From contig CM042020.1 in NCBI GenBank assembly GCA_023525975.1, positions 16,021,001-16,085,000 on the forward strand: 64,000 nucleotides of DNA, in the 5' to 3' direction. The stretch is from Smallanthus sonchifolius. Taxonomy: Eukaryota; Streptophyta; Magnoliopsida; Asterales; Asteraceae. Below, one piece after another: positions 11,414 through 21,621 of the stretch. The notes below the pieces were generated by a model. The model was not told where the DNA came from. It did not search any database and saw only the letters and a program-made list of their open reading frames with translations. The position numbers and the translations under genes are program-made. Within the stretch, counting starts at the first letter, position 1. Each line of letters opens with the position of its first letter.

Positions 11414-11687
11414 TCCACTTCCCGATTAGGTTGTGTTCCTGGTAGTTCCTCAAGGAATACGTCGGGATATTCAATGATGATTGGCACATCCTTAAGTTCT
11501 CACTCGGTGTTGCTAGTTGTCACCGATATCAAGTACACAAGACATCCCTTTCGAAGATATTTTGTTGCCTTTAACATGGAGCTCAAACCAACAGGGTTGG
11601 TTGACTCGTCTCCTTTTATTGTCACTATTTCTCCGGAAGGCGTACGTAGTTCAATAGCCTTCTTGTCCAAAGGGTGCCTAGGGAGGT
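11414..11687 (-). pseudogene. Gypsy pol fragment (protease to RT linker)
   Basis: Read on the reverse strand it encodes phrases typical of the protease-RT boundary of gypsy polyproteins, such as TPSGEIV, KYLRKGC and YPDVFLEELPG. At least one stop interrupts it. It is cut off on the left by the 3' LTR of B and joins an LTR start piece on the right, so most of the element has been deleted. Confidence 0.75.
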
Positions 11688-11845
11688 GCGTAGCGGACAG
11701 TTAGCCAGGAAATTGGCGGCCCGCCAGCCATGTCCTTTCCGTAGCCGACCGTTAACCATGTGTTGTCGGTCCGCCAAGCCTTTAACGGGGCTGCTCCTTG
11801 CCATCCGTAGCGGACCGTTAGCCTGTGGGTAGCGGTCCGCTACCC
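11688..11845 (-). repeat. Dyad-symmetric array, core AGCGGACCGCT
   Basis: About six spaced copies occur of a near-palindromic word, for example TAGCGGACCGTTAGCC and TAGCGGTCCGCTACC. Several copies have decayed. Cores occur as both CGGACCG and CGGTCCG forms. See the findings on LTR palindromes. Confidence 0.75.
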
Positions 11846-11960
11846 TATGATTTTCATAATTTTTCTTATTTTCTTTCTAAGTTTTTGGATTCCGTCATTT
11901 CCGGTCCTCGTATATTTTATTCTTGATAATATTAGGATGAAAATTTGACAGGTGTCACAT
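11688..11960 (-). mobile_element. 5' tip of a reverse-strand gypsy LTR with palindrome array
   Basis: On the reverse strand it starts TGTGACACCTGTC at 11,960 and runs into an array of AGCGGACCGCT-like words ending at 11,688, where the pol fragment takes over. The word matches that of element C's LTR, so the two are probably one family. The LTR body has been deleted. Confidence 0.65.
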
Positions 11961-13494
11961 GAATGAACGACGTCCGGTCCTTCAGCTAGTTCGTGGCCTG
12001 CCTGCGGAGTATGAAACAATTACTTCTTTTATCAACTAGAGTTTACCTTCGTTTGAAACTGCCAGTTGTATGCTCTAGCTGGATCAAGATTTTTGTCACA
12101 ACCGACTCGGCACCCCGGTCTACCCAATTTTTGTTTCCGTACTTCAAATAAGTTGATTTCATGTAATAAACGTAGTCGTACTTTGGTTTGCCACTCTTGT
12201 CAAATTTCAAAACATAAACTGCCTTTTTCTACTTCTTTGTCAAACACTGTGTTACTTTTTGAGATTATTCATTGTGATTTTTGGACTTTCCCGTTACCTA
12301 GAAAATATGGATGTAAATATTACATGGTCTTGGTTGATGATAAAACATAATACACATGGGTATTTCCATTAAAATTTAAATCTGAAACCTATGCTAAGTT
12401 TGCTCCATTTCACAAGTTTGTTCTTACACGATCCCAAGTCCATATTAAATCCTTTCAATGCGGCTTAGGGTGAGTTTAACAACCACAACTTTAAAATGTT
12501 ATCTAACTCTCAAGGTTTGCAATTTCCTTTCTCATGCCCTCAAACTTTCCAACAAAACGGCAAATCTTAACGCATGATCTGTCGCCTTCACGAGATCATG
12601 CTTGCCCTTCTTGCCCACGCTTCTTTACCATCAAACTTTTGGGTCGAAGCACTACATACCATCAGTTACCTACACAACATCCTAACTCCTCAACTACAAC
12701 TCACCCACCGCCACCCTATACCAACACCATCCCTTATATGACCACTTGCGCGTTTTCGGGTGTGCATGTTACCCAAACGCATCAGCCACTCGCCCTCATA
12801 AGTTGGCCCCTCGTTCTTCTCTTTATGTGTTCCTTGGGTACCGGGTTAATTTCCAAGGTTACCGGTGCCTTGAACTCTCCACGGGGAAGATAATCCTCTC
12901 TCGACACGTCACATTTGACGAATCACCTTTCTCGTTCGCTAATAAACAGTCCTACACTCCATCCAACTACTCCTTTTTAGACATCGATTCATCACTTCTT
13001 TTTCATCCTACTGTTCCTATACCCGATCACCAACCCCAAGCTAAACCCCATGCATCATTCCCTCACACCCATGCATCACCCTCTCCTACGCCACCTTCAT
13101 CTCCTACGGTCGTCCCACTTTCCCCCACTCAACTCGTATCACCACCGCCACTTTCCCCCACTCAACCCGTACCCCCCCCCCACAGCCCCAACTCCCTATC
13201 CCACCCCATGTCAAGTCGATCCCCCTCCAGAATAACCAAACAACGTGTTCCCCTAAACCTACATACCATCACAATAACACTTCTTACCTAAATCCTATCT
13301 TACAACCCCATTCGAACCAAACTGGAACGCTGCCATGACCAATGAGTATAATGCACTGATGAACAATAAAACATGGGATTTAGTACCACCTGGCAGTGTT
13401 GTAAAAATCGTTAATCGCTAGTCGGGCAGTGGGGTACCGACTAGCGATTAATCGGGATTAATTAGATTGAATTTTTTATATGAAAATTTTCAAA

Positions 13495-13559
<65 letters not shown>

Positions 13560-13812
13560 CACACATTTTTATATGTAATTTTCAAAATTATATATATACA
13601 TATACTTATATGAGAAATTAGTTTAATAAAGAAATTAGTTTGATAAAGAAATTAGTTTAACCTCACCGGAATTTCTAGAGTTTCGCTGGAAATGGGCCGA
13701 TTAGGGCCGGCTAGGACCGATTTCCGATTAATTGGCCGATTTGCTCAAAATTACAAGGTATTTTACCGATTAGCGATTAATCGCGATTTTTACAACATTG
13801 CCACCTAGGTCC
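11961..13812 (+). pseudogene. Broken Ty1-copia element (gag, integrase, RT start)
   Basis: Pieces of a copia polyprotein lie in order but in changing frames. A gag segment comes first (LVRGLPAEYETITSF, about 11,985), then pre-integrase and the integrase start (SLSNTVLLFEIIHCDFW, about 12,230). Next is an integrase C-terminal part (MRVFGCACYPN, then KLAPRSSLYVFLGYR, from 12,746) followed by a proline-rich linker. The beginning of the copia RT (NNKTWDLVPP, about 13,360) comes last. Protease and the gag zinc knuckle are missing between the first two pieces. Stops and frameshifts are frequent. A hAT MITE at 13,394-13,800 interrupts the RT start. Confidence 0.85.
13394..13800. mobile_element. hAT-type MITE, 407 bp, with 8-bp target duplication
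   Basis: Terminal inverted repeats CAGTGTTGTAAAAATCG and CAATGTTGTAAAAATCG bound the element. The flanking octamers CCACCTGG (13,386-13,393) and CCACCTAG (13,801-13,808) match at 7 of 8 positions. The size, ends and 8-bp duplication fit a non-autonomous hAT element. It has no coding capacity and holds an (AT)n tract at about 13,497-13,557 and several CGATTAATCG words. It landed inside the RT start of a copia element, which dates it after that element. Confidence 0.88.
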
Positions 13813-14489
13813 ATATAATCAACCAACCAAAAATTGGCACAAAAAAAGTTGAAGGCTGGTGCTTAGCCGGCGGATTGTGGTGAAGGTTGGTGCTTAGCCT
13901 GCGGCTAGTATGTAGTCGGGTCAGCCGAGAATGGAATAAGTGATTGGTTCTTTTTTAGATGTTTAGTTTTGTGAAAACTAAAAGTCGATGTTTATTTTAG
14001 AAAAAAGTTAGGTCTAACATCATGATAATTTTCTCTTAATAAATAAATTATACAAGTAAACAACACTTTTAATTAAATAGATTAAATGGTCCAACTCAAA
14101 CACAGACTTTTTAATAGGTGTTAGGGTGGAGGGGGTGGAGCTCGGGTTGGGGCGGGTAGTACGGGAACACCACCGCAAGGGTGATGGGTTGGGTATACTG
14201 GTTCGCGAAGGTGTGGATTAAGCCGAAGAAACATTGATTGGAGATAGTTCCTGATTAGTTGAAAAGCAAATCTGGGTTCGGGTTCATTCGGGAACACCAA
14301 CGCAACCTATACGGATAGTTTATGGTAAAAATGATATGACATATACGACGTGTTTTGATTGGGTAAACGAGTATCGTAGTTAAGGGTTTTAGAAAGTGGC
14401 AACACGAAATCTATCCGTTGTTAACAAGAGAATATCCATCATTATAAAGAGGAGAAAACAAATGGTGAATTATTTTTCTGACTGTCATC
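13813..14489. other. Intergenic region before the PPR gene
   Basis: It is non-coding as far as I can see. It contains a short GC-rich stretch around 14,110-14,300 with the phrase GGGAACACCA repeated, and presumably the promoter and 5' leader of the PPR gene. I see no clear TATA box or transposon ends. Confidence 0.5.
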
Positions 14490-17159
14490 ATGACTATGAT
14501 GTCACCGCCACCATCACTACACGTCGGAGGCCACCATCCATCTCGCCGACGACACCACAACCCTTTATCTCAAAGGATCAATCGTCTCTGCCAATTGAAA
14601 ATTCTTACTGGAGCCTCGTATTCTCACCACACAGAAACCACCGGTATACTATTACATGCCGGAAACAAAGACATTGAAATCGGAAGGAGACTCCACCAAG
14701 ATAAGAACTTGTATCAATGGAATGCAATCATTAGCGGATACACCAAAAATGATCTCTGGTATGACGCCATACTCGTCTTTTACCAGCTTTTGCAAACGCA
14801 TCATAAACCTGATAATTTTACCTTGCCTTGTGTGATTAAAGCTTGTGTTGGGATTTCAAATTTTGGATGTGGATTGGTGATTCAGGGAATGGCAGTGAAG
14901 ACAGGTTTGATTTCGGATGTTTTTGTAGGCAATGCCTTGGTTTCAATGTATGGGAAATTTGGACTAGTTGAGGATGCAGTTAAGGTGTTTGATAAAATGC
15001 CTCAAAGAAACTTAGTCACATGGAATTCATTGATTTCCGGGTTATTGGAAAATGGGTTTTATCGAGAAAGTGTTGATCTGTTCATGGAGTTGTTGGTCGG
15101 TGAAGACAGTTTGGTACCAGATGTTGCTACGTTGGTAACCTTGCTACCGGTTTGTGCTGCTGAAAAAGATGTTTTCTTAGGGAAGACGGTTCAGTCTCTG
15201 GCTGTTAAATTGGGGTTGTATCAGGATTTGATGGTGCAAAATGCTTTGATGGATATGTATTTGAAATGTGGGTACAAGTTAGAAGCCGGAACTGTTCTTG
15301 ATAAGAACGAAAACAAGAATGTTGTTTCTTGGAATTCGATTATCTTGGGTTGTTCTAAAGAAGGTGAAGCTGAACAAACATTTCAACTTTTGTGTAATAT
15401 GCAAAGTGGTAGTAACTGTGTGAAGCCTGATCATGTGACCATTTTAAACGTCTTAAAAGTTTGTTCACATCGTTCACTACTACCGAAAGTGAAAGAACTT
15501 CATGGGTATTCAATTCGACATGGGATTGAATCAGATCAGTTCGTTGCAAATGCTTTCATTGCAGCTTATGCAAAATGCGAATGTGGGTCAACATTAAGTT
15601 TGGCTGAGAATGTTTTCAACATGATGAAAGATATGACTTTAAGTTCTTGGAATGCACTCATCAGTGGCTCTGCACAAAATGGTAATTCTTTAAAGGCGAT
15701 AGATTTATTTCTAAAAATGACATCTTTAGGGTTCAAGCCTGACTGGTACAGCATTGGTAGCCTACTTTTAGCTTGTGTTGAGCTCAAGTTGCTGCAATAT
15801 GGCAAAGAAACTCATGGGTATGTGATTAGAAACGGGTTAGAAACTGATTTACATATTGGCAATTCACTGCTTTCATTTTACATTCAGTGTGAGAAACCCT
15901 TGTCTGCAAAGATCATGTTTGATGGGTTAGAAAACAAGAATTTGGTATCATGGAACGCAATGATCACTGGTTACTCACAGAATAAACTGCCAAATGAAGC
16001 GTTAAATCTCTTCCGTACGATGATTTATAGTGGGACCCAACCTTATGAGATTGCAGTTACAAGTGTGTTAAATGCTTGTACACAGTTGTCTGCTTTAAGG
16101 CTAGGGCAATCAGTCCACTGTTTTACATTAAAGAAAAAGCTCACGAGGGACGTATTGGTAAATTCTTCAATCATAGACATGTACGCAAAAACCGGTTGCA
16201 TAAAAGCTTCTCAAAATGTTTTTAACCAATCAGGTAAAAACAATATTGGACTCTGGACGGTTCTAATTGCAGCCTATGGGATTCATGGGAATGGAAAGGA
16301 GGCAATGAAGCTGTTCTCTGAAATCCAGAGTTTGAACATGAAACCTGACCACTTTACATTCATTGCCATCTTAATGGCATGTAATCATGGTGGATTAGTC
16401 AAGGAGGGTCTTAATTTCTTCAATGAGATGCACACCATCCATGGAGTAAAGCCAAAATTGGAACATTTTGCTTGTTTAATTGACATGCTGGGTCGTGCAA
16501 GACGGTTTGATGATGCTATGATGCTTATTAATGACATGCCTGAGGAACCTGATGCTAGAATATGGAGTTCATTGCTTAGTTCATGTAGGGTTCATGGTAA
16601 TATGGAGTTAGGAAAGAAAGTTGCAGATAAGTTATTACAACTCGACCCGAATAAAGCAGAAAGTTATGTGTTGTCATCAAATCTGTTTGCTACTTTCAGT
16701 AAGTGGGATGATGTTAGAATAATGAGGCAAAGAATGAAGAAGATCGGGCTTAAGAAGGAAGTCGGTTGCAGTTGGATTGAATTAGAAGGAAAAGTGTATA
16801 ATTTCTTTGCTGGCGATAAAATTCTTCCTGATATTCATGACATGTGGAGAAAACTGGAGAATGATATCACCCGACACGGGTATAAACCAGATACTAAATG
16901 TGTACTTCATAAACTTACAGAAGATGAGAAAGTGGATATCTTAAGGGGTCATAGTGAGAAACTTGCGGTTTCTTTTGGCTTGTTAAGATCAAGTAAAGGT
17001 GTGACATTAAGAATTTTCAAGAATTTGCGTATTTGTGAAGATTGTCACAATGCTATCAAATTGGTGTCAAAAGCTGTTGACAGGGAGATTATTGTACGGG
17101 ACAACAAGCGGTTTCATCATTTCAGATACGGGCATTGTTCCTGCGGAGATTACTGGTAA
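14490..17159 (+). CDS. DYW-class pentatricopeptide repeat protein (At1g18485-like)
   Basis: This intronless 889-residue protein is built of PLS-type PPR repeats (phrases such as NALVSMYGKFG, VVSWNSII, LVSWNAMITGYSQN) from about residue 75 to 690. E motifs follow, then a DYW domain ending HCSCGDYW. The cytidine-deaminase-like signature is present (HSEKLAVSFGLL, then CEDCHNAIK). Such proteins bind organellar RNA and act in C-to-U editing or processing; Arabidopsis members are mitochondrial or plastid. The overall order resembles Arabidopsis At1g18485, from memory. The N-terminus is short: after GRRLHQ the frame passes straight to DKNLYQWNAI, where relatives have most of a repeat, suggesting an in-frame loss of roughly 40 residues. 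I chose the first in-frame ATG; a targeting peptide is not obvious. Confidence 0.93.
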   Translation: MTMMSPPPSLHVGGHHPSRRRHHNPLSQRINRLCQLKILTGASYSHHTETTGILLHAGNKDIEIGRRLHQDKNLYQWNAIISGYTKNDLWYDAILVFYQLLQTHHKPDNFTLPCVIKACVGISNFGCGLVIQGMAVKTGLISDVFVGNALVSMYGKFGLVEDAVKVFDKMPQRNLVTWNSLISGLLENGFYRESVDLFMELLVGEDSLVPDVATLVTLLPVCAAEKDVFLGKTVQSLAVKLGLYQDLMVQNALMDMYLKCGYKLEAGTVLDKNENKNVVSWNSIILGCSKEGEAEQTFQLLCNMQSGSNCVKPDHVTILNVLKVCSHRSLLPKVKELHGYSIRHGIESDQFVANAFIAAYAKCECGSTLSLAENVFNMMKDMTLSSWNALISGSAQNGNSLKAIDLFLKMTSLGFKPDWYSIGSLLLACVELKLLQYGKETHGYVIRNGLETDLHIGNSLLSFYIQCEKPLSAKIMFDGLENKNLVSWNAMITGYSQNKLPNEALNLFRTMIYSGTQPYEIAVTSVLNACTQLSALRLGQSVHCFTLKKKLTRDVLVNSSIIDMYAKTGCIKASQNVFNQSGKNNIGLWTVLIAAYGIHGNGKEAMKLFSEIQSLNMKPDHFTFIAILMACNHGGLVKEGLNFFNEMHTIHGVKPKLEHFACLIDMLGRARRFDDAMMLINDMPEEPDARIWSSLLSSCRVHGNMELGKKVADKLLQLDPNKAESYVLSSNLFATFSKWDDVRIMRQRMKKIGLKKEVGCSWIELEGKVYNFFAGDKILPDIHDMWRKLENDITRHGYKPDTKCVLHKLTEDEKVDILRGHSEKLAVSFGLLRSSKGVTLRIFKNLRICEDCHNAIKLVSKAVDREIIVRDNKRFHHFRYGHCSCGDYW

Positions 17160-17825
17160 ATAGTTAAGGAGTTTCTTAAACATCAATTTCTTAGCTTTCG
17201 ATGTATATATGTCCTTTTTCCTAACATTATATAGATTAATCGTGTATGTGAATCAAGAATTGTTGAACAACTTGGTTTTAAAAAGCATGTTGATCCCAAA
17301 CACTAAAAAAAAATATTTATAGATAATATTTTAAATTGTTACGTTTTAAACACTAAAATATAAGACATTCTCATCATCTACGATCAGATTTGTTCAATCG
17401 ATTGTCTTACTTGTTCAAACACTCAAACCCATTGCTCAATCGATGGTCAGATTTGTTCAATAAGATTTGAAAAACTCAGACTCGTTGCAATATGATGCAG
17501 CCTCATCACATGCACATCATGGAATCTTATCGCATCAACTGCAGTGATATGATCTCATCACCACATCATTGCATTATGCGCTCCTGGTGCGCACATTTTA
17601 AAACCAAGTTCAACATATGCATATTTCAACTAAAGAACTCAAGGTACTGTATTAAATAAACCAATAAGCAATCATAGAAATTCAATAAACCCACATAACA
17701 TATAACTTAAATCATCATTATTAAAAAGAAAATTCAACCTCTCTCCAAGAACAATATCATCATCTACATTGCAAGAACTGATATTAAAGCTTTAAAACGA
17801 TGCAATGAACTAACCTTGTCACTTT
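17160..17825. other. Intergenic region between convergent genes
   Basis: This AT-rich sequence should hold the 3' UTRs of the PPR gene (forward) and RING gene (reverse). Around 17,385-17,600 there are diverged short repeats (TTGTTCAA, CGATTGTC, TCATCACA). No transposon ends are recognised. Confidence 0.6.
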
Positions 17826-18845
17826 TCAAAGATAGATAATTACCCTTTCTGCTTTCCTGCGTTCATAGTTAGGATCATTGGTCGGCAGCTCATGTCTACA
17901 AACAGGGCAGGTGTTCTGTATACTCAGCCAAGGAACAATGCAATCCCCATGGTACCGATGAGTACACGGAAGCTGTTTAGCCATTTCCCCTACACCAATC
18001 TCATCCTTGCAGACAGCACAAACTGTGTTGTTACTTTCACAATCTTTAACAGTCATTACCACAGACAAAAGATTATCAACCACCATTCTGGAAGCAGGTG
18101 GTCGAACCAAAGACGAACCAACTCCAAACCGCCCAAATAGCATCTCATTCTCTGCATCATTGTAGTCTTCAAACTGATTATCATCATTCCAGAGATCTTC
18201 CAACCACACATCATTACCAGGATTCGGATCAAGATTGTTGGAATTCAAGAAAAACTCCCAATTGTCAGCCTCTGGTTCACCTTCCACTTCTTCCCACTCA
18301 AAATGTTGACGCGCTGGTGCATCGCGTCTGATATGATCATCATCATCACCATCATCGATAATAGCAGTCAAACAACGGTGAAGAGGTGCGTCATCATCAC
18401 AACCTAGATTGATACCAAGATCATCATCATCCACACCATTAATCTCGTTTTCAGGATCCGGATTTGAATCCGTATCCGAATCAGACAGAATCATTCCACC
18501 CAAACAATACATTTCGGGTAGATCACCATCTCCCGTTGTCGTACTGGACGCAAATAACTCATCGCCACAATCAGCAACCATAATTCCACAATCATCGTCG
18601 TCACCATCATCAGCAGCATTATCATTATCATTATCGTCGTCGTCGTCAGAATTACGTGGTTCCTGAGCAAACCCTAACCCTAGCCCAAAATCTATCGCTA
18701 AATCGTTTGAATCAATATTATCTTCATCGCTTTCGCTAACCCTAACCCTACGATCAGAATCAACCAAATCGTTCTCCGAAACTTCACGAGACGGAGAACG
18801 TGATTGCTCAGCGCGATGATGAGTCATATCTAATACGAAATTCAC
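17826..18845 (-). CDS. RING-H2 E3 ubiquitin ligase, acidic N-terminus
   Basis: The product is 339 residues. Residues 276-316 form a RING-H2 finger: CAVC, then C-x-H-x2-H-x2-C in LPCTHRYHGDC, then CPVC. This fold binds E2 enzymes and transfers ubiquitin to substrates. The tail PTNDPNYERR resembles the Arabidopsis CIP8/At5g15820 group of soluble RING-H2 proteins, from memory. The N-terminal 200 residues are rich in Asp, Glu and Asn, with Asp runs encoded by an imperfect GAT/GAC trinucleotide tract near 18,590-18,650. No membrane segment or signal peptide is seen. The last codons read through a possible splice donor (GGTAATTATC, reverse strand), so a short 3' exon cannot be excluded. A TATA-like AAATATATAT lies about 100 bp upstream of the start. 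Confidence 0.92.
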   Translation of the reverse strand: MNFVLDMTHHRAEQSRSPSREVSENDLVDSDRRVRVSESDEDNIDSNDLAIDFGLGLGFAQEPRNSDDDDDNDNDNAADDGDDDDCGIMVADCGDELFASSTTTGDGDLPEMYCLGGMILSDSDTDSNPDPENEINGVDDDDLGINLGCDDDAPLHRCLTAIIDDGDDDDHIRRDAPARQHFEWEEVEGEPEADNWEFFLNSNNLDPNPGNDVWLEDLWNDDNQFEDYNDAENEMLFGRFGVGSSLVRPPASRMVVDNLLSVVMTVKDCESNNTVCAVCKDEIGVGEMAKQLPCTHRYHGDCIVPWLSIQNTCPVCRHELPTNDPNYERRKAERVIIYL

Positions 18846-19639
18846 CTGCTTCTCTTGATCAATCGATTGTGTGCATTAGAAGCATTAATCCGGGTCGGAT
18901 TCCGATTTCAGAGGCTGGGCTGTGGAAGAGAGCGGATTAATATATATTTTTCTTTCAACCAAAATCTCATGGAAGGTAGCCTCTTAATTGCTTCTCTGAG
19001 AGGGTGTTTATTTCGTTAAAATCTCAAATTTTAATGGTTTATTTTATCTCTTAATGATTTAGCATTGAAATCATACTGAACCATTTAGATCTTTTAATTG
19101 TTCAGATTTTGCCTAACAACCTCTTAGTCTTTATATTTTATTTATTTAAGCATTTGTATTTTATTAAAATTATAAATCACATTTTGTTTTATATTATATA
19201 TTTATATAGTTTTAGTTTATATTATTTATGATATCATCTGATTTGATCAATTGATTAAGGTGACTCTTAGAAATTTAATAAGAAAAATAATGAAACTAGC
19301 CAAGAATAATCTTGGCTAAGGAGAAGGAATTATATTATAATTTTAATATTCTTAATAGCGACGAGTTTGATATCTAGTCCGTTCTAAAAAGGTTGATAGT
19401 AAGCATAGGTTACTCAGGTAATCAGAAAATGATCCGGACGTATAAATTCATTTCAAATAGAAGCAGGGGCACTCACTCTCATATTCCTTAAAAGAAGGAG
19501 AATGCTTTTGCCAAACATACCCCACTAATGATTTTACTAAACATACATCATCCTAAAATATAATGATTTTTATACATACTTTTAATAAAATCGTAATTAA
19601 TTTCTAAAAGAATAGCATACTTTATTAATGATTTTATGT
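18846..19639. other. Intergenic AT-rich region upstream of the RING gene
   Basis: It holds the presumed RING gene promoter next to 18,846. The rest is AT-rich sequence without ORFs or clear transposon ends. A small inverted repeat (AGCCAAGA/TCTTGGCT) lies near 19,298-19,318. Confidence 0.55.
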
Positions 19640-19841
19640 TTTTTTTAGAACGGTAATTTGGATGACTGACTTATCCGATCATTTTCACCTCCTTCAACAG
19701 GAAACCCACCATAGGTGAGAAAACCTCCTGGTCTAACCTGGACCTTCTTTTTTTATCACAAGTGGGACTTGAACCCAAGAACTTCTCATTTTAATGAAGT
19801 CTTGGGTATACAACTTTGCCACTAGACTAAGCTAGTGGTTG
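19640..19841 (-). mobile_element. tRNA-derived SINE, about 200 bp, with target duplication
   Basis: The reverse strand begins with a tRNA-like head holding box A (TAGCTTAGTCTAGTGG) and box B (GGGTTCAAGTCCC), the internal RNA polymerase III promoter. It ends in an A-rich tail, seen as a T run at 19,639-19,646. The flanks TATTAATGATTTTATGT (19,623-19,639) and TATTAATGATTTATGT (19,842-19,857) are a long target duplication differing by one T. Together these identify a SINE. I cannot name the family. Confidence 0.85.
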
Positions 19842-19857
19842 TATTAATGATTTATGT

Positions 19858-20488
19858 AGTTTTTTAGTTTTAGATGCCTTCCACTTCATACCAATTCTTA
19901 CGTGAGTTTTGAAGTTATAGATATGGTCTTTCAGAAATTACGATATGATAAATTCAATTTTGACTAGACTTACCCTTTATATCATATATCTTTGCATTTT
20001 TTTTTTCCAACCATTTTTTGACACATGACCGACTCACATTTTTTTGTTTTTCTTTTATAGTTTCTAAAATATGTTATTATATAAAATTTCGAATATACTG
20101 TTGCGACGTTCTTATTTTTATCCACATTTCAGTGTAAATTTCATTCAAAACCGAGTTGTACGTAATAATGTATAAATTACCGAAGCACAAACATACATGC
20201 CATCAAAGGTGCTTCAAGGCTTCGATTTATTTACAGTTTTTTCCCTGTTACAACTTATAAAATATGATTTTTATAAAATTCTAAATTTGCCGTTGCGGAC
20301 GTGCTTATTTTTATCAACATTTCGACGTGAATTTTTTTCTCGGTTTTGTTTTTTATATATAAAGTTCCGCATATTATCAACGCTCCCGCCGCAACATGCA
20401 TGTCTACTTCACGACTTTGTTTTTTTGTATATAAAGTTCCGAATATTATCAACAAACCCGATGCAACACGCATGTTTACGTATACTAG
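19858..20488. other. Intergenic region
   Basis: Two diverged copies of a short sequence occur here (TATATAAAGTTCCG near 20,355 and 20,431; ATTATCAAC after each), suggesting a degraded tandem duplication of about 75 bp. No gene is recognised. Confidence 0.45.
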
Positions 20489-21040
20489 TAGAGGTGCACA
20501 AAAAAACCGGAACCGGAACCGAACCCACCCAAATACCCGGAAGCGGTTCTTGAATACCCAGAACCAGGTACATAGGGTATGGTTTTTCAACCAAGAACCG
20601 GACCCGGAACCGGAACATTTTCCTTCTAATACCTGGTTTTCTGGAACCGATTCTTGAGAATATCCGAAATGTGCACCTTTAACCCTAAAACCATACCCAG
20701 TTCTAGAAACAATATAGTTTTTTTATATAATTTATCTATGTGTTTATGACTTTATGTTTTAAACATTTATCTATTTTGTAACGTTTTAAGTTTTAATGTT
20801 ATTGAACTTTTTAAGTTTGTTATTTATATGTTTAACTAAGTTTTTCAAATACCCAGAAATAGGTTCTTGAAATAGCCGCCTTGAATACCCAAAACAGAAA
20901 CGGGGTACATAGGGCATGATTTTTCAACCAAGAACCGGAACCGGACCCGAAACCGGTTCCTTCTAATACCCGGTTTTCCGGAACCCTTCATACCCGGAAC
21001 CAAAACCCATTCTTGAGAATACCTAATTTATGCACATCTA
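20489..21040. mobile_element. hAT-type MITE, 552 bp, with 8-bp target duplication
   Basis: The octamer TATACTAG flanks both sides exactly (20,481-20,488 and 21,041-21,048). The ends TAGAGGTGCACAAA and, reverse-complemented, TAGATGTGCATAAATT form diverged terminal inverted repeats. The interior is built of repeated CCGGAACC and TTCTTGAATACCC phrases in two related halves. Nothing codes. An 8-bp duplication with TAG-starting ends fits a non-autonomous hAT element. It lies about 580 bp upstream of the SppA-like gene. Confidence 0.8.
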
Positions 21041-21161
21041 TATACTAGTTTAACAATGTTTTAAAGGATTCAAAGGCAAATAAAAAAGTTATACCAAAAT
21101 TAGTTACTACTCTTTTCCCACTATTAAAATATAAATCAAGATAAGAGAAACAAGAGCACAT

Positions 21162-21490
21162 TTTTTTTAACGGCGAACATCGAATGTTGTGACGTCGTAC
21201 CCCCTGTCACATGGTAGAGATTCGTTCAACTCCGGCCAATATGTTGTCTTAACCGGGCCCACTTGGCGTCAGAGTTGGAGAGCAGCTAAGGAAAAATTCC
21301 ACCAAATACGGCCCCTTCCGGGCTTGAGGGAGAGCCAAGACTTGAACCCTGGATCAACGTGGGTAAAACTCAGGTGCATCAGCCTAAGCTAAGCCTCATT
21401 TGCATGCCGCATAAACTAATGTGGAGAGCGGGGATTAAACCTGTGTCATCAAGTCTCTTCCTTACCATTCCACCAGTAGCTAAATGACAT
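21162..21490 (-). mobile_element. tRNA-derived SINE, about 329 bp, two tRNA-like heads
   Basis: An exact 14-bp target duplication (AAACAAGAGCACAT) lies at 21,148-21,161 and 21,491-21,504. On the reverse strand a tRNA-like head comes first (TAGCTACTGGTGGAATGG, then CAGGTTTAATCCCC). A second box A/box B pair follows (TTAGCTTAGGCTGATGCACC, then GGGTTCAAGTCTTGG), and the copy ends in an A-rich tail (T run at 21,161-21,168). The double head suggests a dimeric SINE. It sits 131 bp upstream of the SppA-like start codon and could have altered its promoter or first exon. Confidence 0.82.
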
Positions 21491-21621
21491 AAACAAGAGC
21501 ACATAATTATCCATCAAATCAAATCATACTTTAAAAGTCTTTTTTTAAACAAGTTGACTTTTCGTGATTACAATCATTTTAAGGAAATTGATCTTATTCT
21601 ATCTAATCACTAACCACCAGC

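Noticed and set aside
12534..12893. 119-codon ORF in the copia region
   Set aside because: It is a shifted frame over copia integrase sequence. The true integrase phrases are read in the frame starting at 12,746.
18590..18650. Asp-rich stretch of the RING protein as a sign of a spurious ORF
   Set aside because: It is an in-frame trinucleotide tract inside a protein whose RING-H2 finger is complete, so the gene call stands.
19780..19841. A tRNA gene on the reverse strand
   Set aside because: Box A and B are present, but the acceptor stem is not, an A-rich tail follows and the unit has a target duplication, so it is a SINE head.
20346..20657. Overlapping ORFs on both strands near 20.2-20.7 kb
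   Set aside because: They cover duplicated non-coding sequence and a hAT MITE with repeated CCGGAACC words. No protein signature is seen.
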